Numbered from the stretch's first letter, positions 17,302-25,429 are shown. The stretch: DNA of 36,204 bases from Elusimicrobiota bacterium (GCA_016234805.1 JACRNU010000052.1:1-36204), one strand, 5' to 3'. Translations and numbers: made by a program. Notes: generated from the letters alone by a model not told the origin.

Positions 17302-17304
17302 CCT

Positions 17305-18540
17305 ATGGACCACTACAGCAGGCCCGCGCCAATCGTCCGGCCCTTCCTCACCCCCGGCGTCATCGCCCTGATCGTCCTGGCGGTCAACGGGCTCGTCTTC
17401 CTCGCCGGGCGGCTGCTCTTCGGGATCGGCGCGGTGACGAACCTGGACAACCAGCATCCCTGGGGCATCTGGATCGGGCTGGACGTGGCCTCCGGGGTGG
17501 CGCTCGCGGCCGGCGGCTTCACCACGGCCGCGCTCGCCCACGTGATGCACCGCGAGGAATACCACGCCGTGGTGCGCCCAGCCCTGCTCACGGCCCTGCT
17601 GGGCTACACCTTCGTGGCCCTCGGGGTCGCGATGGACATCGGCCGCTGGTACTCCATCTGGCACCCGCTCTTCATGTGGAACGGCAACTCCGCGCTCTTC
17701 GAGGTCGGCATCTGCGTGGTGATCTACGTGCACGTCCTCTACATCGAGTTCCTGCCGGCCGTGGCCGAGCGCTTCATCGGCCGCGTGGCCCTGCCGGGAC
17801 CGCTGGCGCGCCTCAACGGGCCCGTGGACGCGGCCCTGCGCCTCATGGACCGGGGGCTCTCGAAGACGATGTTCGTCTTCATCATCGCCGGGGTCGTGCT
17901 CTCGACCCTGCACCAGTCGTCGCTCGGCACACTCATGGTCATCGCGGGCCCCAAGATGCATCCCCTCTGGCAGACCCCGATCCTGCCGCTCCTCTTCCTC
18001 CTCTCCGCGGTCGCGACGGGCTTCCCGATGGTCATCGTGGAGTCCCTGCTGGCCTCGCGCTCTTTGGGCCTCAAGCCGGAGATGGCGGTCCTCTCGAGGC
18101 TGGCCGGCATGGCGGCCGCCCTTCTCGGCGTCTACCTCGCCTTCAAGATCGGGGACATGTTCGTCCGGGAGACCTTCGTCCACCTGCGCCGGCTCGACAC
18201 GGCGAGCGTCATGTTCATGGCCGAGGTCCTGCTGGGCGTCGTGCTGCCCCTGCGCATGCTTCTCTCCCCCCAGGTGCGCCGCTCGCCAGGCCTGCTGTTC
18301 GTCGCGGCCCTCCTGGTGGTCCTGGGCACGGCCCTCAACAGGGTGAACAACTTCATCGTGGCCTACACCCCGCCGTACTCGTTCCGTTCCTACGTCCCGT
18401 CGCTCGGCGAGGTCTCGGTGACCGTCGGGTTCATCGCCCTACTGGTCCTGGTCTACAGGGCCGCGGTCATGATCTTCCCGGTGATCAGCCTGCCGGACCG
18501 GAGCCTCTCCCCGAGGGAGAAATACACCATCCGGGCCTGA
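17305..18540 (+). CDS. HybB/NrfD-family integral membrane quinone-interacting subunit
   Basis: 411 residues with about ten membrane helices. Family features include NQHPWGIWIGLDVASGVALAAGG near the start, MDIGRWYSIWHP, LHQSSLGTLMVI and RVNNFIVAYTP, all typical of the HybB branch of the NrfD/PsrC superfamily. These haem-free proteins exchange electrons between menaquinone and a periplasmic Fe-S partner. The gene begins 3 bases after the HybA-like gene, with a gaggaagggg box upstream, and the 13-haem cytochrome follows after 3 bases. The trio recalls the CbcS/T/U complex of Geobacter and the Hmc/Qrc quinone-cytochrome modules. The electron direction cannot be read from sequence. Confidence 0.9.
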   Translation: MDHYSRPAPIVRPFLTPGVIALIVLAVNGLVFLAGRLLFGIGAVTNLDNQHPWGIWIGLDVASGVALAAGGFTTAALAHVMHREEYHAVVRPALLTALLGYTFVALGVAMDIGRWYSIWHPLFMWNGNSALFEVGICVVIYVHVLYIEFLPAVAERFIGRVALPGPLARLNGPVDAALRLMDRGLSKTMFVFIIAGVVLSTLHQSSLGTLMVIAGPKMHPLWQTPILPLLFLLSAVATGFPMVIVESLLASRSLGLKPEMAVLSRLAGMAAALLGVYLAFKIGDMFVRETFVHLRRLDTASVMFMAEVLLGVVLPLRMLLSPQVRRSPGLLFVAALLVVLGTALNRVNNFIVAYTPPYSFRSYVPSLGEVSVTVGFIALLVLVYRAAVMIFPVISLPDRSLSPREKYTIRA

Positions 18541-18543
18541 GCC

Positions 18544-19713
18544 ATGAGAACCTTCCTCGGAGTCTGCGCCGTCTTCCTGTTCTCAGCCGCGGGCCAGGCC
18601 CAGGTCCACCGCCGGCCGGGAACGCCGGGCATGTCCGGAGACTGCCTGAGGTGCCACGCGACCGCCGCCCCGACCAGGGAGCGCCACCCCCTGTCGAACT
18701 GCCCGCGGCCCGGGAAGGGGCGCCGCTCGGCCGGCCAGGGTCCAGGCGCCATCACCATGGGCGAGATCTCCGACCAATACGGCCCGGTGACCTTCTCCCA
18801 CCGCAAGCACGCGGACATGGCCGAGATGGGCGAGGGCTGCGTCTCCTGCCACGAGGACACCGATGGGCCGTTCCGCAAGTGCGCGGCGTGCCACTCCACC
18901 TCCCGCCGGCGCGACGACCTCTCCAAGCCCGACCTCAAGGCCGCCCTGCACCGGCTGTGCGTGGACTGCCACCTGGAATGGGGGCGCTCGACGGAGTGCC
19001 TCTTCTGCCACGCGCCGAAGCCGGGCACGGTCCGGGCGGACTCCCCGGCCGCCAACGCCTTCCCCAAGGGCGGCCGGGACGGCGCCCTGCCGGGAACCGA
19101 GTTCGCCGCCCCGGCGGCCAAGGGGTTCCCCAGGGCCCGCAAGCCGGGGCGGCTCGTCTTCGAGACGAACTTCGAGGGTGGGCGGGTGGTGACCTTCTTC
19201 CACGACGACCACGCGGAGCGTTTCGGCCTCAAGTGCGTGGACTGCCACCGGAAGCGGTCCTGCGCGAGCTGTCACGACCCGGCGAAGGCCGGTGCCGGCC
19301 CGCAGGCGGAAGCGCCCGGCCCGGCGCGCAAGACCGCCTCCATGGAGGACCTCCACCGGCCCTGCGCCTCGTGCCACGCCGACGACTCCTGCGCCTTCTG
19401 CCACCGGGACCGGCCCGCGGAGAGGTTCGACCACGCCAAGAAATCCGGGTGGCCCCTCAACAGGTTCCACGCCCGGCTCGCGTGCCGGCGCTGCCACGGG
19501 GCCGGCCCCGCGGCCCCCAAGCCCCCGTCGGGCTGCGACGCCTGCCACGCGGGCTGGCAGGCCAAATTCGAGCACAAGAAGACGGGGGCGCCCTTGAACG
19601 AGGCCCACCGGGCGCTCGAGTGCTCCTCCTGCCACGGAGAGAAGGAATTCTCTGCCCCGCCCGCCTGCGGCGGCTGCCATGAGGGCCGGTCCTACCCGAA
19701 GGACAGGCCGTGA
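18544..19713 (+). CDS. 13-haem periplasmic c-type cytochrome
   Basis: 389 residues with a signal peptide (about 1-20, ending near GQAQ). I count 13 CxxCH haem-binding motifs (CLRCH, CVSCH, CAACH, CVDCH, CLFCH, CVDCH, CASCH, CASCH, CAFCH, CRRCH, CDACH, CSSCH, CGGCH). FSHRKHADM and VTFFHDDHAERFG provide distal histidines in the pattern of cytochrome c3/c7 proteins. The motifs fall into an N-terminal group of five, a linker rich in Pro/Gly (about 160-205), and a C-terminal group of eight, so two cytochrome modules are likely. It would accept or donate electrons for the HybA/HybB-like pair. The stop overlaps the sensor-kinase start (GTGA). Confidence 0.92.
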   Translation: MRTFLGVCAVFLFSAAGQAQVHRRPGTPGMSGDCLRCHATAAPTRERHPLSNCPRPGKGRRSAGQGPGAITMGEISDQYGPVTFSHRKHADMAEMGEGCVSCHEDTDGPFRKCAACHSTSRRRDDLSKPDLKAALHRLCVDCHLEWGRSTECLFCHAPKPGTVRADSPAANAFPKGGRDGALPGTEFAAPAAKGFPRARKPGRLVFETNFEGGRVVTFFHDDHAERFGLKCVDCHRKRSCASCHDPAKAGAGPQAEAPGPARKTASMEDLHRPCASCHADDSCAFCHRDRPAERFDHAKKSGWPLNRFHARLACRRCHGAGPAAPKPPSGCDACHAGWQAKFEHKKTGAPLNEAHRALECSSCHGEKEFSAPPACGGCHEGRSYPKDRP

Positions 19714-21569
19714 AGAAGATCGGCCTGAGGCTGACCTTCGCGGTCATCGTGACCGCGCTCATCACCAAGGGCGTCTTCGCCTTCTTCAGCATCCGCGCCG
19801 AGAGGGACAGCCTCCTGGCCGAGGTCGAGCGTCACGCCGACCAGCTGAGCGAGACGGTGAAGCTCGACACCGAGTACGACATGATGCTCAACCACCGCGA
19901 CCGTATCCGCGAGAGCATCACGAGGATCGGCACCCAGCCGGGCATCCAGCGCATCCGCGTGATGAACAAGGGCGGCAGCATCATCTACTCGTCGGAGGCC
20001 TCCGAGGTCGGCAAGACGGTGGACAAGAAAGCGGAGAGCTGCTACAAGTGCCACTCCGCCGCCAACCCTCTGGAGCGCTTGGAGAAGAAGGAGCGCTCCC
20101 GGGTCTTCCGCCCCCGCCCCGAGTCCCCGCGCCTGCTGGGCATCATCAACCCCATCTACAACGCCCCCTCCTGCGCCACGGCGGCCTGCCACGAGCACCC
20201 CAGGTCGCAGGTCGTGTTGGGCGTGCTCGACGTGACCCTCTCGCTGGCGGAGATCGACCGGGCCATCCGCCGCGGCCAGGTCCGCATCATCATCTTCGCG
20301 GGGGTGGCGGTCCTGGCCCTGAGCCTCATCGTAGGGGTCCTGGTCCGGCGCTGGGTCGACGTGCCGGTCAAGGCGCTCCTCAAGGCCACGCAGGAGGTGG
20401 CCGGAGGCAACCTGGGCTACGTCATCGGGTCCCGCGGGGACGACGAACTCTGGACCCTCGCGGCGTCGTTCAACGTCATGACGCAGAAGCTCGCCGAGGC
20501 CCGGATGCAGCTGTTTCAGTCCGACAAACTGGCGTCCCTTGGGAGGCTGGCCGCGGGCGTCGCGCACGAGATCAACAACCCCCTGACCGCCGTGCTCACT
20601 TACAGCAGCTTCCTCGCGAAGCGCTCCCAAGGGTCGCCTGAGACGACCGAGGACCTCAACGTGATCGTCCGCGAGACCATCCGGTGCCGGGAGATCGTGA
20701 AGAGCCTCTTGGATTTCGCCCGGCAGTCCGTCCCGAGGAAGGCCGAGACCGGCGTCAACGAGATCATCGACCGGGCGGTGGCGGTCGCCGTCAACCAGCT
20801 CAACCTCAACCACGTCCAGCTCGTCAAGGAGCTCGACCGCGCCCTGCCCAAGGCGGTCCTGGACGCCAACCAGCTGCAGCAGGTGTTCATCAACCTCATC
20901 GTGAACGCCGCCGACGCAATCGGCCCCGGGGGCGGCGTCATCACGCTGAGTTCCCGGTCTCTGACCCTGTCGGCGGCCGGCACGGTGCAGATCAAGAAGG
21001 CCGTCTGCCCGAAGCGGCACTCGCTCATCGACGAGCAGGTCCGCATCGGGGGCAAGCCCGCGGTTTGCCTCAAGGCCGTCCAGGAGGGCCGGGAGGCGCT
21101 GGTCTACGTGGACCCGATGTACGGCGTCCGGACACACCGCCACGGGCTGCCGGGCGCGGGGGCGGCGAAGACTCAGTTCTCCTGCCCGCAGTGCCAGTCT
21201 CCGCTGGACGCGCAGGGCCGGGCCTGCCCGGACTGCGGGGGCGCGGTCTACTCCTTCGAGGTCCCGGGCAAGGGGATGCTCGACGGCTGCGCGAACCGGG
21301 ATTGCGGCTGGCAGCGCTGGGCGGAGGTGGACTCCGTGGGACCCAGGCTGTTCATCGAGGTCAAGGTCCGGGACACCGGATGCGGCATCCCCAAGGAGCG
21401 CATCCCGCTCCTCTTCGAGCCCTTCTCCAGCACCAAGGGACAGCAGGGCACCGGGCTCGGGCTGGCGGTGACCTGGGGGATCGTGGACAACCACGATGGG
21501 ACGATCACGGTCGAGAGCTCGGAGGGGGCAGGCGCGACCTTCACGGTCCGCCTCCCGGCGAAGCCATGA
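19710..21569 (+). CDS. Haem-motif sensor histidine kinase with a zinc-ribbon-like insertion in its ATPase domain
   Basis: 619 residues starting at GTG, overlapping the cytochrome stop, with an aagga box upstream. Order: membrane helix (about 7-28), a periplasmic sensor with CYKCH (111-115) and the unusual CX4CH motif CATAACH (155-161), a second helix (about 192-215), HAMP, a HisKA domain with His286 in GVAHEINNPL, then HATPase_c with N box NLIVNAADAI (about 394-403), G1 DTGCGIP (about 555) and G2 GTGLGLAV (about 580). Between the N and G1 boxes sits an insert of roughly 120 residues with CPQC-x12-CPDC and a later CANRDCGW, which looks like a zinc ribbon. Covalent haem in the sensor suggests redox or gas sensing. 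The two following regulator genes are the obvious partners. The insert's function is unknown. Confidence 0.9.
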   Translation: MKKIGLRLTFAVIVTALITKGVFAFFSIRAERDSLLAEVERHADQLSETVKLDTEYDMMLNHRDRIRESITRIGTQPGIQRIRVMNKGGSIIYSSEASEVGKTVDKKAESCYKCHSAANPLERLEKKERSRVFRPRPESPRLLGIINPIYNAPSCATAACHEHPRSQVVLGVLDVTLSLAEIDRAIRRGQVRIIIFAGVAVLALSLIVGVLVRRWVDVPVKALLKATQEVAGGNLGYVIGSRGDDELWTLAASFNVMTQKLAEARMQLFQSDKLASLGRLAAGVAHEINNPLTAVLTYSSFLAKRSQGSPETTEDLNVIVRETIRCREIVKSLLDFARQSVPRKAETGVNEIIDRAVAVAVNQLNLNHVQLVKELDRALPKAVLDANQLQQVFINLIVNAADAIGPGGGVITLSSRSLTLSAAGTVQIKKAVCPKRHSLIDEQVRIGGKPAVCLKAVQEGREALVYVDPMYGVRTHRHGLPGAGAAKTQFSCPQCQSPLDAQGRACPDCGGAVYSFEVPGKGMLDGCANRDCGWQRWAEVDSVGPRLFIEVKVRDTGCGIPKERIPLLFEPFSSTKGQQGTGLGLAVTWGIVDNHDGTITVESSEGAGATFTVRLPAKP

Positions 21570-22354
21570 AGAAACGGGATGTCCTGGTCGTGGACGACGA
21601 AGCCGCGGTCGCGGACGCGGCGCGCAAGGTCTGCTCGGCCGAGGGGCTCGTGACCGACACCGCGCAGAGCGCGGCCGCCGGCCTCGCCCTGCTGGATCGG
21701 AACTCCTACCGCCTCATCGTCAGCGACATCATGATGGCGGGGACCGACGGCTTCGGGCTGCTGATCCAGGTCTCGGCCCGCGGCCTCCTCACCCCCGTGG
21801 TCATGGTGACCGGATTCGCCACGGTCCAGAACGCGGTGAGGTCCATGCTCTCCGGCGCCATCGACTTCATCCCCAAGCCCTTCACCGCCGACGAGCTGCT
21901 GGCGGTGGTCCGGCGCGGGCTGAAGTACGAGACCCTGCGCTGCGAGGCGGCGGCGAAGGGGGCCTCCGCCTCCGCGATGTTCGTGCCGTACCCGCGGTTG
22001 TACCGCCGCCTGGGGCACGTCAGCTGGGCGGTGCCTGAGCGCGACGGCAGCGTCCGGGTGGGGGTCTGCGACCCGTTCCTGAAGACCGCGGGCCCCGTGC
22101 AGGGCATCGACCTGCTGGCGGCGGGCTCCGACGTGGTGCAGGGGAGCCGCTGCGCGGCCGTGCTCGGGTCGGACGGGCTGACCTACTCCCTCCTGAGCCC
22201 CTTGAGCGGGAGGGTGCTGGATGTCAACGCCGGGGCCGTGCCCGCGCTGGTCGGGAAGGACCCGTACGAGCAGGGCTGGCTGTACAAGGTCCTGCCGACC
22301 GAGCCCGGACCCGAGCTCGAGCAGCTCACCATCTGCAAATTCGATATCCTATGA
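21566..22354 (+). CDS. Response regulator with a C-terminal GcvH-like domain lacking the lipoyl lysine
   Basis: 262 residues; the ATG overlaps the kinase stop (ATGA). The receiver domain (about 4-118) is complete, with acidic pair D10/D11, phospho-acceptor D54, T82 and K104. Residues about 140-255 align with glycine-cleavage H-protein: VRVGVCDPF matches VGITEHA, SPLSGRVLDVN matches APVSGEIVAVN, and DPYEQGWLYKV matches EPYAGGWIFKI. The lipoylated Lys of the ESVKA motif aligns with Gly, so lipoylation is not expected. There is no DNA-binding or enzymatic output domain. A protein-interaction or regulatory role is inferred. It is probably phosphorylated by the kinase encoded just upstream. Confidence 0.88.
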   Translation: MKKRDVLVVDDEAAVADAARKVCSAEGLVTDTAQSAAAGLALLDRNSYRLIVSDIMMAGTDGFGLLIQVSARGLLTPVVMVTGFATVQNAVRSMLSGAIDFIPKPFTADELLAVVRRGLKYETLRCEAAAKGASASAMFVPYPRLYRRLGHVSWAVPERDGSVRVGVCDPFLKTAGPVQGIDLLAAGSDVVQGSRCAAVLGSDGLTYSLLSPLSGRVLDVNAGAVPALVGKDPYEQGWLYKVLPTEPGPELEQLTICKFDIL

Positions 22355-22387
22355 CCGTGACTCAAGCGTCTCGCGAGGAGGCCTGAA

Positions 22388-23545
22388 ATGATGATCGTGC
22401 TGCTGTTCCTTTCCGTCGTGCTCTTTGTGCTCGCCGACCTGGGGGTGCGCGAGGTGCTGCGCAGGCACCGGGAGGGCAGGCTCCGCGTGGAGCGGGAGAC
22501 CGCCTTGGCCGAGAGCCTCAGGCTCGACTTCACCCGCGAGTCCAAGACGCTCAAGCGCGCCGAGGTGGCCGACCCGGCCGCGCGCATCCTCTGCGTGGAC
22601 GACGAGGACGTGATCCTGGACAGCTTCCGGAAGATCCTCGTGGTGGACGGCTACTCCGTCGACACGGTGCAGACGGGGCCCGAGGCCCTGGGCCTCATCC
22701 AGACCCACCACTACGATTTCGTCTTCACCGACCTGCGCATGCCGGTGATGGACGGCGTCGACGTCGCCAAGTCCGTCAAGCACATGCGCCCAGACATCGA
22801 CGTCGTCATCATCACGGGCTACGCCACCGTAGAGACGGCCGTCGATTGCATGAAGCACGGGGTGATGGACTACGTCCAGAAGCCGTTCACCGAGGGGGAG
22901 CTCCTGGCCTTCGTGAAGAAGGCCCTCATCAAGCGCCAGGACCGCATCCAAAAGCTGCTCGGCCCCAAGGTGCACGTGACGCACGTCGCCGAGGAGGGGC
23001 AGCCGCGGGCCGGGGAGTTCTCGATCCCCGGCGGGGTGCTGATCTCGCGGGGGCACTGCTGGGCCAGCATGGCCCAGGACGGCTCGATCAAGGTGGGCCT
23101 CGACGACTTCGCGAAGAAGATCATCGGCCGCGTGGACGGCATCGAGCTCCCGAACGTCGGCATGGCGGTCAAGGCGGGCCAGGCGCTCTTCGGCATCCGC
23201 CAGGGCGGCCGCAGGGCCCAGTTCCACTCGCCGGTCAGCGGCAAGGTCGTGAAGGTCAACCCCGCCCTCGCGGAGGACTGCGAGACCCTGGAGATGACCC
23301 CGTACCAGCGGAACTGGGTCTGCGTGATCGACGGCGACTGCCTCGACGTGGATGTCCCGGCGCTGAAGATCGGCCGGGCCGCGGTGTCTTTGTTCCAGGA
23401 GGACATCGAGCGGCTGCGCAAGGCCATGAAGGATTCCGGGCAGAAGGCCGGGAGCGGCGCGGACGCCTCGGTCTACGTCGGCGAGCTCGAGCGCCTCGAT
23501 GACGCGCGGTGGGAGAGCGTCACGAAGGAGTTCTTCGGGAGCTGA
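22388..23545 (+). CDS. Membrane-anchored response regulator with a degenerate GcvH-like C-terminal domain
   Basis: 385 residues. It starts at ATG-ATG with a gaggagg box about 7 bases upstream. An N-terminal hydrophobic helix (about 3-18) is followed by a charged, probably coiled linker (about 21-62), then a receiver domain with D71/D72, phospho-acceptor D115, T143 and K165. Residues about 215-330 resemble H-protein again (IKVGLDDFAKKIIG; HSPVSGKVVKVNPAL), and again the lipoyl-Lys position aligns with Gly (in RQGGRRAQF). A short helical tail closes the protein. A receiver domain tethered to the membrane is unusual and suggests it acts on a membrane partner such as the neighbouring electron-transfer subunits; that part is inference. 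It is the last gene of the + strand operon. Confidence 0.88.
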   Translation: MMIVLLFLSVVLFVLADLGVREVLRRHREGRLRVERETALAESLRLDFTRESKTLKRAEVADPAARILCVDDEDVILDSFRKILVVDGYSVDTVQTGPEALGLIQTHHYDFVFTDLRMPVMDGVDVAKSVKHMRPDIDVVIITGYATVETAVDCMKHGVMDYVQKPFTEGELLAFVKKALIKRQDRIQKLLGPKVHVTHVAEEGQPRAGEFSIPGGVLISRGHCWASMAQDGSIKVGLDDFAKKIIGRVDGIELPNVGMAVKAGQALFGIRQGGRRAQFHSPVSGKVVKVNPALAEDCETLEMTPYQRNWVCVIDGDCLDVDVPALKIGRAAVSLFQEDIERLRKAMKDSGQKAGSGADASVYVGELERLDDARWESVTKEFFGS

Positions 23546-23572
23546 CGCCTTCAACGTCGCGGGAGAGAAGGC

Positions 23573-25429
23573 CTACTCGGCGTCCTGATGATCCGGACCC
23601 CGCCGGATCTTCCCGGTGATCCAAGCCCAGTTCATGGGATAGACGTCGACGTCGAAGACGGTCCAGTAGGAATGCCAGACCAGGATGGCCAGACAGGCCA
23701 GGATGGCCTCCATGAAATGGATCAGCAGGGCCAGGTCGATGCACCATTTGGGGATGAACCTCAGCGATAGGTCCCGGAACCACGCCACGCAGCCGGTCGC
23801 GACCATGACGAAGCTTCCCCAGATCAGGGCCCAGTACTCGGCCTTCTCCATGTAGTTGAAGCGGTCGAACTTGGGCGGGGTGCCGCGGTGGAGGAGGTTG
23901 TACAGCTGCAGCTGGAACGCGTCCACGACGTCGCGCCGTCGGGGCAGCATGGCGAGCAGCTCGCTCCGGCCCTCTTTCGCGGCCCCTAGCCAAAGGATGT
24001 GGTAGACCGACAGGCCCATGAAGGCCGCGGCCAGGGCCCGGTGCAGGAACGAGCGCGCCGCGGCTCCGCCCGCGCCATGGAAAACGACCTTGGACCAGAC
24101 CGCCTCCGGGTAAGTGTGGCAGAAGCCCGTGTAGGCAAGCCCGATGAAGGTCGCCATGAGCGCCAGGTGCTGGAGCCGCTCGTTGAGGCTCAAGCGTTCG
24201 CCGGCCGCGTGGCCGTGCGCCGGCCCGAGGAGCATCTTGCGCTTGTGGTCCAGCATGTTGTGGCCGAGCATCCCGCCGATGGTGAGCGCGATGAGCAGGA
24301 CGTAGCTCCACTTCACCAGGCGCAGGACCTTCTCCTGGAAATCCGGGGCCGGCGTGCTGTTGGCCCGGTGGACCTTGCCCATGCTCACCAGCTCGCCGGC
24401 TCGGGCGTGGCACGCGCCGCAGGTCTTCTGGAGGTTCCCCGGGTGGACGGACGAGGCCGTGTCGGAGGAAGGCAGGATGTCGTGGTGCCCGTGGCAGGAA
24501 GAGCAGTTGGCCGAGGATAGGTTCCCGGCCCTGAAAGCGACCCCGTGGTAGCTGTCGCTGTAGGCCTTGGTCGGGTCCAGGGGCATCCCGAACTTGGCGA
24601 TGAGCTTCTCGGAGCCGTGGCAGTTGCTGCAGGTCTTCACGATGGAGCCGGTGAAGACCGATGAGCCGGGCTCTCGCTGGGCCTTGATGGTGTGCTCCCC
24701 GTGGCAGTCCGTGCACACGGGCGAATCCTTGACCCCGGAGGCGGCCTTGGCCCCGTGGATGGACCTGGCGTAGGCCGCGGCCGGCCCGGGATGGCACCGG
24801 CCGCAGGTCTTGGGGATGTTGAACCTATAGGCCTTGCTGGAGGAGTTCTTGGCGTAGTCGAGGTCGTGGCTGCCGTGGCAGTCCGTGCACACCGCGGCGC
24901 GCAGGTTCTTCTTGCCCAGGAAGGCCTTGCCGTGCACGGTGTCCGCGTAGCTCGACATCGGCTCCACGCCGAACTCCGCCTTGAAATCCCGCTTCTGGTG
25001 GCACTGGTTGCAGGTCTCCAGGATGTGCCCCCTGCTGACGCTCGCGTGCGCGTCCTTGACCCTGCGCAGGTCATGGGGGGAGCTGTGGCAGGACAGGCAG
25101 AGGCCCGCCCCGGACTTGGACTCGAACTTCACCAGGTGCCTGCCGTGGTCGGAGGCGCGCACCGCCTTCGCGGCCGCGTCATGGCAGCCCGCGCAGGACA
25201 CGGCGGCGCTCCTCTTGGCGTGCGGATAGCCATCCTTGTCCGAGTGGCACCCGGAACAGCCGAGTCCGCCGTGCACGGACCTGCTGAAAATCTCCCCTGA
25301 CACCAATGGGACTCCCGAGTCCTTGATGCCATGGCAGTCCAGGCAGGCATGGTCAGGCTCGGCCCGGACCTCGGCGGCGAGAGCGAAGCTGAGGAGGAGC
25401 GTCAGGGATGCGGCGGCGAGGCGTCCCAT
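23573..25429 (-). CDS. Fused 11-haem cytochrome c / membrane cytochrome b (CbcL-like function)
   Basis: 618 residues from the ATG at 25429; a GTG at 25438 is an alternative but would sit within a TATAGT hexamer. A signal peptide (about 1-23, ending EVRA) leads to a periplasmic part with 11 CxxCH motifs (CLDCH, CSGCH, CAGCH, CLSCH, CNQCH, CTDCH, CGRCH, CTDCH, CSNCH, CSSCH, CGACH; about 30-345). About five membrane helices follow, with histidines placed as in cytochrome b561/formate dehydrogenase gamma proteins (GHNMLDHKRK, LQHLALMATF, LHRALAAAFMGLSVYHI, WHSYWTVFDVDVYPMNW). Such b/c fusions oxidise menaquinol and pass electrons to periplasmic haems. In Geobacter CbcL the b part comes first; here it comes last. 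It is convergent with the HybA-like operon, with a 27-base gap. Confidence 0.9.
   Translation of the reverse strand: MGRLAAASLTLLLSFALAAEVRAEPDHACLDCHGIKDSGVPLVSGEIFSRSVHGGLGCSGCHSDKDGYPHAKRSAAVSCAGCHDAAAKAVRASDHGRHLVKFESKSGAGLCLSCHSSPHDLRRVKDAHASVSRGHILETCNQCHQKRDFKAEFGVEPMSSYADTVHGKAFLGKKNLRAAVCTDCHGSHDLDYAKNSSSKAYRFNIPKTCGRCHPGPAAAYARSIHGAKAASGVKDSPVCTDCHGEHTIKAQREPGSSVFTGSIVKTCSNCHGSEKLIAKFGMPLDPTKAYSDSYHGVAFRAGNLSSANCSSCHGHHDILPSSDTASSVHPGNLQKTCGACHARAGELVSMGKVHRANSTPAPDFQEKVLRLVKWSYVLLIALTIGGMLGHNMLDHKRKMLLGPAHGHAAGERLSLNERLQHLALMATFIGLAYTGFCHTYPEAVWSKVVFHGAGGAAARSFLHRALAAAFMGLSVYHILWLGAAKEGRSELLAMLPRRRDVVDAFQLQLYNLLHRGTPPKFDRFNYMEKAEYWALIWGSFVMVATGCVAWFRDLSLRFIPKWCIDLALLIHFMEAILACLAILVWHSYWTVFDVDVYPMNWAWITGKIRRGPDHQDAE

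Noticed and set aside
16405..18540. Calling the locus a [NiFe] hydrogenase operon
   Set aside because: Only the HybA- and HybB-like subunits are present; neither catalytic subunit nor maturation genes occur in the window.
16345..19682. Long open frames of 612 codons (minus) and 1044 codons (plus, from 16548) across the HybA/HybB/cytochrome genes
   Set aside because: They are shadow frames of three firmly identified genes; their sequence is Arg/Pro/Gly-biased and lacks domain features.
21566..23545. Active lipoyl-carrier (GcvH/sHdr-type) function for the regulators' C-terminal domains
   Set aside because: The lipoyl lysine position aligns with Gly in both proteins and no lipoate ligase or partner enzyme gene is nearby.
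23546..23572. Bidirectional terminator between the two convergent cytochrome units
   Set aside because: Only a 6-bp gccttc/gaaggc pairing with a long loop is visible, too weak to call.
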